DNA of 64,000 nt from Hesseltinella vesiculosa (lineage: Eukaryota; Mucoromycota; Mucoromycetes; Mucorales; Cunninghamellaceae): the NCBI GenBank assembly GCA_002104935.1, contig MCGT01000004.1:682001-746000 (forward strand), read 5' to 3'. Shown here piece by piece: positions 1 to 11,300 of the stretch. The notes under the pieces were generated by a model. It was not told the DNA's origin. It did not search any database and saw only the letters and a program-made list of their open reading frames with translations. Every line of letters begins with the position of its first letter. Position 1 is the first letter of the stretch. The position numbers and the translations under genes are program-made.

Positions 1-1136
1 ACCTTCGAAATGGGCCTCCAGCCTTGCCAGCAGATCTCCTCTCAAAGCCAACGCCAAAGCTCGCGTCTTCGCTAATGAGTATGTTTTTGACAAATAGCCG
101 CCTGACAAGCAGCCCTTCTCCATGCCAACCTGACACCAGCACCAGCCATGCCGTCCACCAAGCCGAGAAATTCATTTATGGTGTCCCCAAAGGTGAACTC
201 TTTGATTTCACTTCATCCGATGGTAAGATCTGATTGAAAAAAAAGAGGTGCGATGTTCACCATGAGAAAACGTGCTTGAATGTGTTTTCTTTAGGTATCA
301 AACTTCATGGATGTTTGTACAGGCCAAGATTTTACCAGCCGGGCGTCAGCTACCCAACATTGGTGCATATCTATGGCGGTCCAAAGTCACAGATGGTGAC
401 GAATGAATTCCGGTTTCCTCGTGTTCTTCGCTACTCGATGGCGGCCTATTTTGGCTTTGCTGTTGTTGTAGTGGATGGGCGCGGCTCGTGTGACCGCGGT
501 ATGGCCTTTGAATCACATATGCAGTTCCGGCTCGGGCAAGTGGAATTGCTGGACCAAATTGATGGCCTCCATTACCTCTCCCGTTCACGGTTTGGTGCTC
601 TTCCCACAGAGCAGGGCGATTTGGTAAGTGTCATTGATCTAGACCGTGTGGCTGTCACTGGATGGTCTTATGGAGGCTACCTGAGTTTGCTCGCTTTGGC
701 CCAGTACCCAGACGTATTTAAGATTGCCATTGCTGGTGCCCCTGTGACTGATTGGTGTCTGTATGACTCAGCCTACTCTGAGCGGTACATGGGCACACCC
801 TTGGAACAACCCACAGCCTATGATATGTCAAGCGTACTCCATTATGCAAAAGACTTTCCAACCGAGTAAAAAAAAAAAAAAAAAGGCACAGAACGACTGT
901 CACTCACCACTTTTTTTAATTTTTTCGATAGGGAGCATCGTTTAATAGTAGTCCACGGTCTCATAGATGAAAATGTGCATTTTAGCCATACTGAGGATCT
1001 GGTTGCCCTATTGGATAAGCACGAAAAACCATACCATCTTCAAGTCTACCCGACAGAAAAACATGGTCTCAGACATGCCAGTGTCAATGAGCATTTTGAC
1101 ACGCTGATGTACCATTGCCTTGTCAACTATTTATGA
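1..1136 (+). CDS. Dipeptidyl peptidase 8/9-like serine peptidase (S9B), 3' part
   Basis: C-terminal part of a prolyl dipeptidyl peptidase that removes X-Pro dipeptides in the cytosol. Exons read best as <1..222, 295..865 and 932..1136; phases join cleanly (G|GT and GA|G). The alpha/beta-hydrolase domain shows the nucleophile motif GWSYGG near base 660, the IYGGP and DGRGS oxyanion-side motifs, the Asp loop HGLIDENVHF in the last exon, and the catalytic His in EKHGLRH. This pattern, including ENVHF, is typical of DPP8/DPP9 rather than of yeast vacuolar DPPs. The gene runs off the left edge. The first about 140 bases change frame and may hold another intron or an error, so the 5' border is not resolved. 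It converges on the next gene, with 98 bases between the stops. Confidence 0.85.
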
Positions 1137-1234
1137 TTTTTAAGCAACAGTAAAAACGATCTGCATTTCATTTTTATTTCAAATGTCACAAAGAGATAGA
1201 AAAAAAAGAGCGAAAAGCGATGCGGTTGGTGAAA

Positions 1235-2780
1235 CTAGAAAGGGACTTGGTTGCGCAGTCGTAGGGTGGTGGTTTGGTTGTTGCGTAATTCCACGCGCTG
1301 TTGTGAGTGCTGCTTGCTGGCGAATTCCTTGTGTCCTTGGATAGTTTGGACAGCCATGAGCGCTTGTTTGGGATCCTTGTCGGCGACACTGCCGTCGGTC
1401 AGCAAGAGGTGGCGTCGCTGCTTGCGATTCAAATGGACACCCTCGGCCTCCGCCTGTGCAGTCACCTCGGCCAAATGTCGCTCTTTGTCTTCAATGGTCA
1501 ATGTCTGTTTTGTAGAATCATGTTTCTATGGGAGAAGGGTGAGCAGATCGGTCAAAGTATAAATAAAACTCTCCTTACGTGGTTAGTTAGACGCTGCTTA
1601 AAGTATCGTAGCTGTAATCGGTGACCAAGTCGTGCTCCATTGTCCAAAACGCGTTCACCATTGACGATCACAGGTCCTTGAGCAATCAGGTTTTCCATAT
1701 CGATCGGGCCAAAGTCATAAAATTGTAGCAAGGCTTCAGGATCTTCACTATCGTCATAAGCCATTTTGCAATGTCCCTTGTCACTCTAAAAAAAACATAT
1801 GAGAAAAATAAATTCTGTGAGGCCCGGCTCTGGGCTTGGTTTCGCCACTGAATTACCATATGCGCTCGCACTGCTTCCAGACTTTTCCACGACTTCTCAG
1901 GGTCGTTGCAGTACAGACAAATATGATCGATCATGATCTTTTCGGCGAGGTAGGCAATCAAACCAGGCGTGTCAACTAGGTATTCCTGGTCCGGTAAAAA
2001 GAACCCATGGCTGCGGACCATGTGGTTGAGGTTGGCATTGAAGTCGTCAGAGGTATGGTGGCAAAACATGCAGGACACAAGGGTATGATCGGCACCAAAC
2101 ATGGGCTGGTCTTGTTCTGATGCAGTATGCTCCACTTCTTCGTCGTCTGAGAAAAGTTGCTGACGTTTGCCGGGCACCTTCTTGTCGTCTGTCTGTCGAG
2201 AGGCTGTCTTTTGCAACACTTGAGGTAGTTTGAATTCAAGATCGCGATGTTTCTTCGACTTCAAATGGTTGGTGAATGAGTTTTCGTTGGCATACGACCG
2301 TCTAAGAAAGGGATCGTCAGAGCCTCTATGATCCTGTATCCTTCCACGATCACTTACTTGCAGATCCCGCACTCGTAAATAAGGTTGGCACGTTCTTCTT
2401 CCTCACGACCAACAGCTTGTTGTGCTAGTCAAAGTAATAAAAAAAAAGGTGTGTCAGCAAATAGTCAGCAAGATCATCGCTGATTGTTTACTTACCTAGC
2501 ACTTTTTGAGCAAATTGTTCAGCACTGATCGCTGAGAGTTCTAGCATACGACGTTTCAGATTGTACTTGTGCCAGCTAGACAATGGTACCATAAAAATTA
2601 AAAATAAAGGTAAGGCTCTCATAAAAAAAACCACGCTCTGGCTTACTCTGTTCGATAATGTGCACGTTGAGCTTCTGATGCTTTGAATGCAACACAACAT
2701 GTCAGACATGTAAAGAGATCATTGATAGGTGTAGGCTGAGCTTCACGAAGACCACTGGTAAGTACTTGGGATATCGACAT
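1235..2780 (-). CDS. REI1: REI1/ZNF622-type cytoplasmic 60S biogenesis factor
   Basis: Complement join 1235..1525, 1579..1785, 1857..2301, 2358..2424, 2496..2575, 2647..2780; 407 codons with every phase consistent. Rei1 proteins bind pre-60S subunits in the cytoplasm and help recycle Arx1 and the Tif6 pathway. The N-terminus carries a first C2H2 finger (CLTC..H), then DWHKYNLKRR, a second finger (CGIC..H with SKKHRDLE), and the diagnostic pair CMFCHHTSDDF..HGFFLPD and ICLYCN..SLEAVRAHM, followed by GHCKMAYDD. The last exon has the basic RKQRRHL stretch of the family. The start at 2780 (MSIS) is the first ATG directly before the first finger. Yeast Rei1 and Reh1 are similar in length. Confidence 0.93.
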
Positions 2781-2979
2781 TGAGAGAATAAAAAGAAGAA
2801 TGAAAGACCGGTTAAAGAAAAGAAAAACAAAGCTGGCTTTTTTGAATGGAGAAAAAGCTGGCGGCACCAGTGCCGCAGTTGGAAAATCGCCCCCGCATGA
2901 TGACAAATCTGCCAAATTCAAGGCAAAAAAACCACTTTATATTTTCTTATTGCAAGGCAGTCAGCGTCTAAATGTATAC

Positions 2980-4539
2980 TTAATAGTTCACGGCAGTCTT
3001 GATGGCATCGAAGCAACGAATCATACTGGGCATGTAGAACTTTTCATAGACCAAGGGGAAAGGTGTGTCCCAGCCACACACACGCTGGATGGGGGCTTCC
3101 AGACGCAAGAAGCAGTTTTCCAACACAGTCGCGGCCACTTCAGCACCCACACCGCTCGTTTTGGGGGCTTCGTGAGCAACTACCAGGCGACCAGTCTTGT
3201 TCACAGATTCAATCACGGTTTCAGCATCCCAAGGAAGGATGGTTCTCAAATCGATCAACTCACAGCTTAGGCCAGGCATCTTCTTTTCGGCAAGTTGGAT
3301 AGCATTTTCCAGCACATACATTTGCGACCCATAGCCCACCACTGTGACATCGGTTCCTTTTTTCAGCACTTCAGCCTTGCCCAATGGCAATTCGTAATCT
3401 TCCACTGGCACTTCTTCCACTGCAGGAAAAAAAAAAAAAAGAGTTCATAACTTTGACCGCTTTTTTTATATGTATCCTACCAGCAGCTCGGTATAAAATC
3501 TTTGGTTCGAAAAAGACGACAGGGTTACGGTCGCGGATCGACGCAAGCAATAAGCCCTTGGCTTGAATGGGACTTCTTGGTGTCACCACCTAAAAAAAAA
3601 AAAAGCAATTGACCCGTGAGAAAAAAAATAAAATTACGCCTACTTCTATCAGATTTCATTCTCCTTACCTTGACACCAGGACAATGAGCAAAGAAAGCTT
3701 CAGGGCTTTGTGAGTGGTATTGGCCACCATGGCCGACAGCGGAACAAGGAGATCGGATCGTCATGCCACCCACGTTAAATTGGTTTCCGGACCGGTATCG
3801 GTATTTGGCGGCTTCATTCACAATCTTTTTGGAACAAAAGCCATCGTCAGTGACCTCTTTCGTTTTGCTATTTCTTCGCTTTTTTTTTTTTACCTGATCA
3901 AAGGCTGGGAAGATATAATCGGCAAATTGGATTTCAGCAATGGCGGTGTGGCCAACTGAAGCCATGCCAACGGCAAAACCAGCAATACCTTGTTCTGTCA
4001 GTGGTGTGTTGAAGACTCGTTCTCGTCCAAACTTCTCGACCAGTCCAGAAGTGGCTCGGAACACACCGCCAAAGGCCACATCTTCACCAAACACAACTAT
4101 GATAAAAACAAGTCAGCCTAGCCATCCTTGTCATTCTTTGCTTCAAGGCGACCTACCAGCAGTGTCATCAGTGGCCAATGCGATGGCCATAGCGTCATTG
4201 ACAGCTTGGAACAAGTTCATCTTTTTCGTTTCACCTGGTAGAGCAAGTAAAAGTTGAGAGGAAACTCATTGTGCAAACCAACGTGTTGATATCTTACTGT
4301 TCATAGCACTCATGCCCACAAGCTCAGGTGTGCGGAAGGCTTCTTCAGGTGTACGCTTCAGCAGTTGCGAAAATGCAACACCTTGTTGGATGCCATCAGG
4401 AGACTGTGTAGCAGCAGCAGCAAACCAACGGGCTTGCGTCTAGGCACAAAACAACGAAAGCTGTCAATCAAAGGCTGCCTGTGATTATTGTGCATACCTT
4501 TTTCAGGGAAGACAAGGGGCGAGAGGCGTATCGAAGCAT
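2980..4539 (-). CDS. BCKDHB: Branched-chain 2-oxoacid dehydrogenase E1 subunit beta, mitochondrial
   Basis: Complement join 2980..3419, 3481..3589, 3669..3824, 3894..4096, 4157..4234, 4298..4439, 4498..4539; 389 aa with all phases consistent, close to the mammalian 392 aa. It is the beta chain of the thiamine-diphosphate E1 of the BCKDH complex, which decarboxylates the keto acids of Leu, Ile and Val in the mitochondrial matrix. The first 14-codon exon starts MLRYASRP and gives an Arg/Ser-rich amphipathic targeting peptide. Family motifs seen: [54 protein letters not shown] and [14 protein letters not shown] and RVCGYD-like (RVCGWD) endings favour BCKDH over pyruvate dehydrogenase beta. The downstream neighbour REI1 is on the same strand, 200 bases away. 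Confidence 0.95.
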
Positions 4540-6276
4540 GGAAGTGGTATTAAGTAGATTGAAATAAAAAAATAAAAAAAAAAAGGAGAAGGGTGATCAA
4601 CAACAAAAAAAAAAAAAGAGGGAAAAAAAGGGAAAAGCCAGAGCAAAAAAAAAAAGAAAAAAAAATGCCGTGGGAAAACTGCCACCTCTCTCTTCATTGG
4701 CTACGTTTATTCATTCAGCTCTACCAATTTTGTGGGCACAGCGTACAATAAAACCTGAAGTGAACCAGATCATCAGCACACGCAAAGCTATGTTATTATT
4801 TTTTTTTTAAAAAAAAAATAAAAGGATCCCAAATGTCTTCATCATTCTGTAGCATTTGATTTTGCCTAATATGGCATGACCTTTCTTCCTGCCAGATGTT
4901 GGCGGGGGAGGCTTGCTAATGGGAATGCAGGTCACCAACAAGTTGCAGTAGAGGCCTGGGAGCTTAACCATTAACATTGCATATCACATACCAGAGCCAT
5001 GGAAATTTTGGTGACGATCGGTGCTGGGTCAATGTTTGGCTCATCCAGTTTTTGGCTCCCTATGTGACCTATCAAACATGACCAGAGTGCCCTCAGGGAT
5101 TTTGAAAAACCGAAAAATCATCGTAGGTCATGTTCGAACGGATGGACCCAATTCATATTTTGTGTAGACACATATAGAGACAACAGCAAATGATGGGGAA
5201 AAAATCACAACGATTGAACAAGGCTGCCCAGCCAAAGTTTGAAGTTCATCATATACAATCTCCGATCCCCCAGCTAAAAAAATAACGTCGAAAACGAGAA
5301 AAACGACAGAACAGCGTTTACAGCCAAAATTCAACAAACCGACCTCCACCGATCGGCTTTAAAGTTGGCATTCAGGTAGTCAATGTAGAGGGATGACCAT
5401 GGTAAAAAACACTGGTCTTGACAAATGACTTGATGGCGATCTGGAGTTGCACACTTGGTAGAGTGACATCTCCGTGAATCGAACACTGTGAGGTGGCTTT
5501 CTTGGGAATCGGATGGGATGGGATGCAGCAAATGGTACAGTATCTCCTAGTAGGAAAAGCACAGTTTATCGATGTTTCGCTGGCTTGGTTTTTTTTTTTT
5601 TTTTTTTTGACCTTATTTCTCTTTTTTCTCTTTTGTCGAAAGTGGAGCGTGGTTGCTTGCGGAGCGCGCATACCGTAAACTTGCTTTCACTTCCAGAGAG
5701 ATGTCGGACAGCCCGAACTCTGACAGGACCAGCAGCCTCTCATCATGGCATCTTTTTGGTATGGCTCTGGTCACTCTGGCAGCCTGCTGTAGGAAAGAAC
5801 TTCCCTCTCAGTGGCTCGACCGCACATGGCAGATCATTTTTTTCAAAGGAAGTTATCTACGGATAGCTTGCAGTCGGTCTTGGTTTAGTTGTCTCTCTGT
5901 ATCATCCTGGATTGCAAAAAGGTGGCAGGTGTTGGGTCCTCTCTCCTCTATTTAAAATGAAAGACGGCTGTTACTTGCTCTCGTTCTTCACTGGATTTTT
6001 AGCTCAAAAAATCAATAAGCACACTCACTGCCCAACACTTTTGAGTGCATGGATCGACATGAAATTGTACATCGATGGGGGAAAATCAGAATAAAAGTTT
6101 ATTTTACGCCCGATCTTCCTGGCTAACGCACGGGGCACATCCCTTCCCCCACATCACCGGCGGCAGTACTCCTTTTTTCAACCTCGTTGTCTCTACATAT
6201 GGCTGTGACGGTTAGCTTTCTAAAGGTGCCGTCTAAAGAGAGAGGAAAAGTGATGTTTGGACTGTTCTGGCTCAGG
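4540..6276. other. Gene-free spacer with homopolymers and weak repeat fragments
   Basis: No convincing coding region. Bases 4560-4660 are almost pure purine on the top strand (A runs broken by G). Around 4800 a T run meets an A run. Fragments near 5200-5290 and 6028-6070 (ACTTTTGAGTGCATGGATCGACATG) weakly resemble the dispersed repeat whose better copies lie near 8.9, 33.4, 55.3 and 57.7 kb. Predicted short ORFs here overlap the homopolymers and share no motif with known proteins. Confidence 0.6.
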
Positions 6277-6868
6277 GGAAGAAACGCCTCCTCCTAAAAA
6301 CGAAGAAAAGAAAAAAAAATAGTGATGTGAGAACGGCTGTGAGAACAAACAGTAACGCACCGACCCCTCAGTACCGTGGTAAGGGCTACATCGAAGGGTT
6401 ATATACCAGGATGGACCATGCTCCTGCCCTCTTTAGCTGCCTTTTAAGAGTGTTTTCCTTGCTCTTTTCTTGCCGATCTCTTTCAGCCAGGAAAAGAAAC
6501 GCCTATTCCTAAATAAGAAAGAAAAGGAAAAAAAAATAGAGAGGATGAGAAAGACTGGGAGAAACAGACACTGTTAACTGTGGGCAGCTCGGGCATTCCT
6601 TTTTGTTTTTTTTCTTAAATAAAAAAAAATGAAAACTTTACAAATTTGGTTGTATATCTTTATGTTGTGTGGATTGACCCTTGAGGTCAAGGAATGAAAA
6701 GAACATTTCTATACGATGCACTTTAAATGCATAGTAGCGCACCAACCCCGCAGTATCGCGGTAAGGGTTACATCAAAGGGTTATTTACCAGGACTGACCA
6801 TGCTCCTTTAGCTGCCTTTTAAGAGTGTTTTCTTTGCTCCTTTTCTTGTCGATCTCTTCTTTCAGCGG
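6277..6868. repeat. Imperfect direct duplication upstream of the cysteine-rich gene
   Basis: A segment from about 6350 to 6487 (start CGCACCGACCCC, then GTAAGGGCTACATCGAAGGG, CTGCCTTTTAAGAGTG, CGATCTCTTTCAGC) recurs at about 6737 to 6868 with scattered substitutions and a short deletion. A second module, GAAACGCCT..TCCTAAA followed by an A-rich stretch, occurs at about 6278 and again at about 6497. The two modules therefore alternate, which suggests a duplicated unit of roughly 210 bases followed by divergence. The last copy leads directly into the TATA box of the gene at 6937, so the unit probably contains promoter elements. Confidence 0.75.
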
Positions 6869-6877
6869 GGAAAATTG

Positions 6878-6887
6878 TATATATAAA
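6878..6887 (+). promoter_or_regulatory. Probable TATA box
   Basis: TATATATAAA lies 50 bases before the ATG at 6937, a usual spacing for a short-leader fungal gene, and is preceded by the duplicated segment. A short A-rich leader follows. Confidence 0.6.
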
Positions 6888-6936
6888 CCCCCAGGGTGTT
6901 CCAGCAAAAGAAATAAAAAACAAACATTTTTCCATC

Positions 6937-7530
6937 ATGCGTTTTTTTGCTCTGCTTGTAACTTTTGGTATTTTGCGCCTTTCCGCCGCGTTAGGAAATT
7001 GCGTTGGATTGAACGTAGCCTGTCGCGGAAGACTTGCGATTGAAGACCGGCACTGTTGCGGAGGTAAAAAAAAAAAAAATACAAGTAGAGCTCGTCAATC
7101 ACAGCAACTGAAAATAACCTAAAAAAAAATAGAATACGTATGCCGAAATGGGGTTTGCTCATTGCCATCGTATTTGTCTGGAGACACACAAAAATGTATC
7201 GAATTAGTAAAGCCAAAAACTCAACCGTCATGCATTGCAGGCACAGTTACGGTTACTGATATCAAGGGCGTTGGCTTGTTTTGTTCCTGCGGGTGCAATG
7301 AGGTTTATAATACTTATCGCCAAATGGAAAAGTTAAAATGCATTCCAGGTTTGCAAGACTTAGGTCGCTTTATTAGTGGCTTGAAAAGTGGTAAAACTGC
7401 TGCTGAAATTTTTGGTGAAATTTTTGGTGAGAATTGTAAAAAACTTGGTGAAGACGCCAAGAAGGCTTGCGAAAAATGTCCCATCTGCACAAATGTCCCA
7501 GCTGCTCCCTTATTTCCTCCAAAAACATAA
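6937..7530 (+). CDS. Secreted cysteine-rich protein with knottin-like N-terminal module
   Basis: Join 6937..7063 and 7133..7530; 174 aa. Residues 1-20 form a typical signal peptide (MRFF then hydrophobic, ending SAALG). The next part has the spacing C-x6-C-x10-CC-x4-C-x4-C, the pattern of an inhibitor cystine knot; the intron falls right after the CC pair and splicing completes the pattern (G|AA gives Glu). The C-terminal half has a further set of Cys (CSCGC, CKK, CEKCPIC) and a duplicated short motif (IFGE IFGE). I do not recognise the family. It is a plausible apoplastic effector, antimicrobial peptide or inhibitor, but that is inference from secretion and cysteine pattern only. It has a strong TATA box and a duplicated upstream region. 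Confidence 0.75.
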
Positions 7531-9818
7531 TAAAAAGGAAGCAATCGTTAAAACATGGTTTTATCGAGAAACTAAGATATACGACAGCTTTTGTGCTGAC
7601 CATTTTATCTCGAGATTTTGGCTGGCGACGGCCTTGGTCTGTTGAGCAAAACTGTAGTCAAGAAGCGAGAGAACAATATCGGTAACCTATCAGCCCTGCT
7701 AACAGCAAGAAAGGCGAAAAAATAGGTGCAGGCACTTGGTTGAATCACGGGGTTGGACTACGGTGCAAAAGTTTTTCGTTTTTATTTTACGAGAGCACCG
7801 GTCTCTTCCCCTAAAACAGTAAGATGAACGTCGTCCAACAACTCCAGCAATATTTTTGTCATTCAATGTGCATATTCATCACTGAGCATACCGTGCTTCC
7901 ATCATCACTTGGCTGCTGCCAGGTTGTTCTTTGATCACCAAGCATCACTTGCGCATAAACTCCGGCATACGACCTGACTACTTTGCCCTTACGGCTTACA
8001 AGACCACAGTCTTTCCTAGCCATATCTCCTCAACCAGTGATTGTAAAACACTAGTAAAACTATGTCTTTAATCATTCACCGTTCCTCTATATTGACCAGT
8101 CATGCACTCGTTTTTGCCTCCGTCATTTGCTCTCTCTGCCATTTTTTCTGTTGGCCTGTTTCGTCCAAATCGGGAAATGCAACTGTCACCCGTCGTCATG
8201 AGTGAACCCTTGCCATTTTTATTCAGTCCTTCAGGCCATCACTTATAAAATATATCTTCTATTAGCAGCTGCAAGGAAAAGTCATTAGCTCTCAAAAAGA
8301 CCGCGCCGTATTTTTTTTTTCGTTCTTCTTTTTCTCACCCCACCTTCAACATTGGTCTCCAAGGACTCGCTCCAAGTGCATTCCACAGGGATTCGAGAGC
8401 TTCATCTAGTGATTACAACAATGCATTGCGTCATATTGATTTTTGAAAATAGATTTTTGTCAAGCTAGCAGGAGTACATATAAGATTCCTTGAAGCAACA
8501 TGCTGGTTAAAATAGAGCAGGCTTAGGGTTTGCATTGTAAGTACAAGCTCAAAGCTCTGTTTTCTATGTGAAGGAGAGTAGGAGGTTAGACAATTGACTT
8601 GTCATCGAAGACGCAGTTATACATTGAGTCTGCAGCAGCCTTCAGTCAAGGTTGAACTGCATCTCTGTGTTTGGCTGGTGTCCTTGCGGCTTCGTGAATA
8701 GTAATGAGACATGACTCGTAAGTGAAGCTTTTCATACACCTTTTCACAGATCGTTGGAAGCCACTGGTGATTGGATGACAAAGACAAAAAGCAATAGATT
8801 AGGCGCCCATTGGGAAAAGGCACGACCAGGAAAAGAAAGCAACTGCGCGGAAGTTGAATTGTAGCAATCCTCCATTTCGAAAAAAAAAAAAAAAAAGTAA
8901 AAACAGCACAGCACTTTCGGGTGATTGGATCGATGTGAAAATTATGCAAAAGTGTACCAAGCAATGAATTATTATGATCCTGAAAATATCACGCCAATTG
9001 ATGAAGATCGCTCAGCCAGCTTTTGATCAGTTTCGTCTAGATTCCCATGACCCACTAGTAAAAAAAAAAATGAACCCCCAGGTGATCGGTTAAAAAAATC
9101 ACAGTGCAATTGAGCCAAATCAATACGTAAAATGTATCGGAGCTGTTCATTCTAACCGTTGCACCCAGCCACTCCGCTTCAAGTTGCAGCAGCCTAGCGA
9201 AAAGTGAGTAGAATATGTTCAGCGTGAAGATGGCAAAATAAACGAGGAGGATGCTATTCGGATGAGGGTAACAGAAAGGGGATGAACGACGAACTGTGTT
9301 AACATTGGGAATGCATCAGCCTTATCAACGCAACAAAAACCTGAACAGACTCCAGAGAAGCATCTTGATCTTCCAGTTGGTTCCTGTCTTCACTGTCGTT
9401 TAAAAAAAGTATCACCTCTCATAAAAAAGAAAGTCTCGATTGGGAGCATCTTTCGATCGTCTACCTCTTTACAATTATACCTCAATCCACTTCTCATGCT
9501 TGTGTCTTACTGCCTCGATGGAAACCCGATCAAAGGGCAAAAAAAAAAGAGGAACGGACATTTTGCGAGGTGAAGAAAAAAAAAAAAGCAATGCTGCTCA
9601 TCACGTTTTAATGATATGAGCAGTGTGAAAATTTACATGGGTGCAGTAAACTAAGAATAATGTCGATGCTGACAAAAAACAGATCAATTGGTGGAGGTCA
9701 CCCAGTCAACTTCCGGCCGTTTTCGTTTTCGCTACCAATCCCCCGGCTAAGAAAATTGCACCCTCGTGCATTAAAGTGTTTAGTGGCAAAATCTTTCAAT
9801 TTATTTTTACGTTGCTAG
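7531..9818. other. Gene-free spacer of about 2.3 kb
   Basis: No reading frame with recognisable motifs on either strand; the longest minus-strand ORF (8617-8964) spans an A/T homopolymer and looks accidental. The spacer contains one clear and one weak copy of the dispersed repeat (see 8918-9070; weak copy near 9675-9745) and several A runs of 9-16 bases. Confidence 0.6.
8918..9070 (+). repeat. Dispersed repeat, degenerate copy
   Basis: Shares with the copies at 55.3 and 57.7 kb the blocks CACTTTcGgGTGATTGGATCgaTaTGAAA, CAATTGaTGAAGATCGCcCAGC, TTTTGATCAG and a CCCCCAGG block in the same order, with many substitutions. No coding capacity is evident. It is probably an old non-autonomous element. 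Confidence 0.6.
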
Positions 9819-11300
9819 CTAAACAAAGACGGCTGGCATACCTTTGCTGATGGTGAACGTGATTTTTCCGCCGCTGACCGTGGCGCTTGTTGCTGAGAAA
9901 ATGTCCTTCAAGGAAGTGCCATCGGCAATACCGCCTGCACTGATGGTGACAGCGGGCGATGCGCTGGAGCCATACTGATTGACGACCACCAAAATGTTGC
10001 CTCTGGTAAATGAGTAGGCTTTGTTATCTTGTGACAACCCTGCCGAAACCATGGGGCTTCCAATGGCTGGTTTGCGGCCCTTGGTCACGAGCGTTGTGGA
10101 AAATTGATACATGTCTGAGGTTGTGCTAAACCCAGATGTCCAGAGTGGCTCACGATTAGCAGGATCATTACCGCCTGTGAAAGATTGCTCGGTGCCATAA
10201 TACATAATGCCCAGGCCGTCGGCCATCATAGAAAATGTCAAGGCATTCTTAGTCAGAGCGGCATCCTTGTTTACTCCAAGCAGCCTAGAAAAAGGTCAAA
10301 ACCATACTTTCGTGAGAAGGTTTTTTTTTTTTTTTGTATGAAGAGGCTGTTTTTTTTTAAAAAAAAAAAATAGAAATTACCGAGGCAGATCTTGGTTATC
10401 GATGAAATTTGCCCAAACACCTGATGCGTTTTGAATGGCTTGCCAGCCAGCTTGAAGGCGGGTCATGTCCTTTGCCAAAGTAAATGTGTCATAGATGGGG
10501 TAATACGCAGGATAGTTCAAAAGGCCAGGTGAAAAATCAAAATAAGGCAAGACGTATGCAGGGTCCCCATCGTACACTTCACCTATGGCAAACACTCCAG
10601 ATGACGAGATGTAACTAGGCCAAAAGCTAGGTCGTATGTGCTTCATGGTGTCGATACGCAGTCCATCGAATCCATATGTTGTTGTCCAGTTTTTGACGAT
10701 GGCATTGAGCTGGCCAGCCACGACGTTGTCCTCGGTGTTGATGTCTGGTAGCCCGCTGATCCAGCATTGCTCAACAGAGGTTTGATTGTTGTAGTCGATG
10801 TTACAAGCAGGGTGGTAGTCGCTGCTGGTGTCAAAGGTAAATCCTGAATAATCGCCGGCCGAAGCGGGAATGCCCTGATGATTGGCTACCACGTCCAGCA
10901 TGACAAACATGCCTCTACCATGGGCCGCTATCACCAGCTTGGAAAGGTCATCTGACGAGCCAAAGTTGGGATTGATCGCGCTGAAATCCATGGCCCAGTA
11001 ACCATGGTAACCATCGGCCACCTGGGTTGGAATCGGAGAAATCCAGATCGCATCAAATCCCATTCCTTGAATATAGTCCAAGTGATTAGTGATGCCTTGG
11101 AATGTACCGCCACAATAACTGCTCAGGCTGGCGCAACTGCCGGTCGAGTTCGTGGATGGCGAGAATCGATCGGTCACCACTTGGTATATGGTACGTTTAA
11201 GCCAATCCTCGGCTGTGGCCCTCTTGCCGACCAAAACCGGTCCTCCCATTGTCGCCATGGCGGAGATCAGGATGTTGTAGAGAGTGAACCAACGCCTCAT
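9819..11300 (-). CDS. Secreted GH13 alpha-amylase
   Basis: Complement join 9819..10284 and 10381..11300; 461 aa. It hydrolyses internal alpha-1,4 bonds of starch outside the cell. It has an N-terminal hydrophobic signal segment, then the GH13 barrel: region I DVVANH (about residues 136-141), region II GLRIDTMKH with nucleophile Asp217, region III IGEVYDGD with acid/base Glu241, region IV FIDNQD with Asp304. GTEQSFTGGNDPANREPLW is shared with Aspergillus Taka-amylase, and a C-terminal beta domain follows. Region IV has Gln303 where most GH13 enzymes have His (NHD). There is no starch-binding domain. A TATAAG on the minus strand near 11355 sits about 55 bases upstream of the ATG. Confidence 0.95.

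Noticed and set aside
8617..8964. Minus-strand ORF of 115 codons
   Set aside because: Spans an A16 run and part of a repeat; no motif or codon bias.
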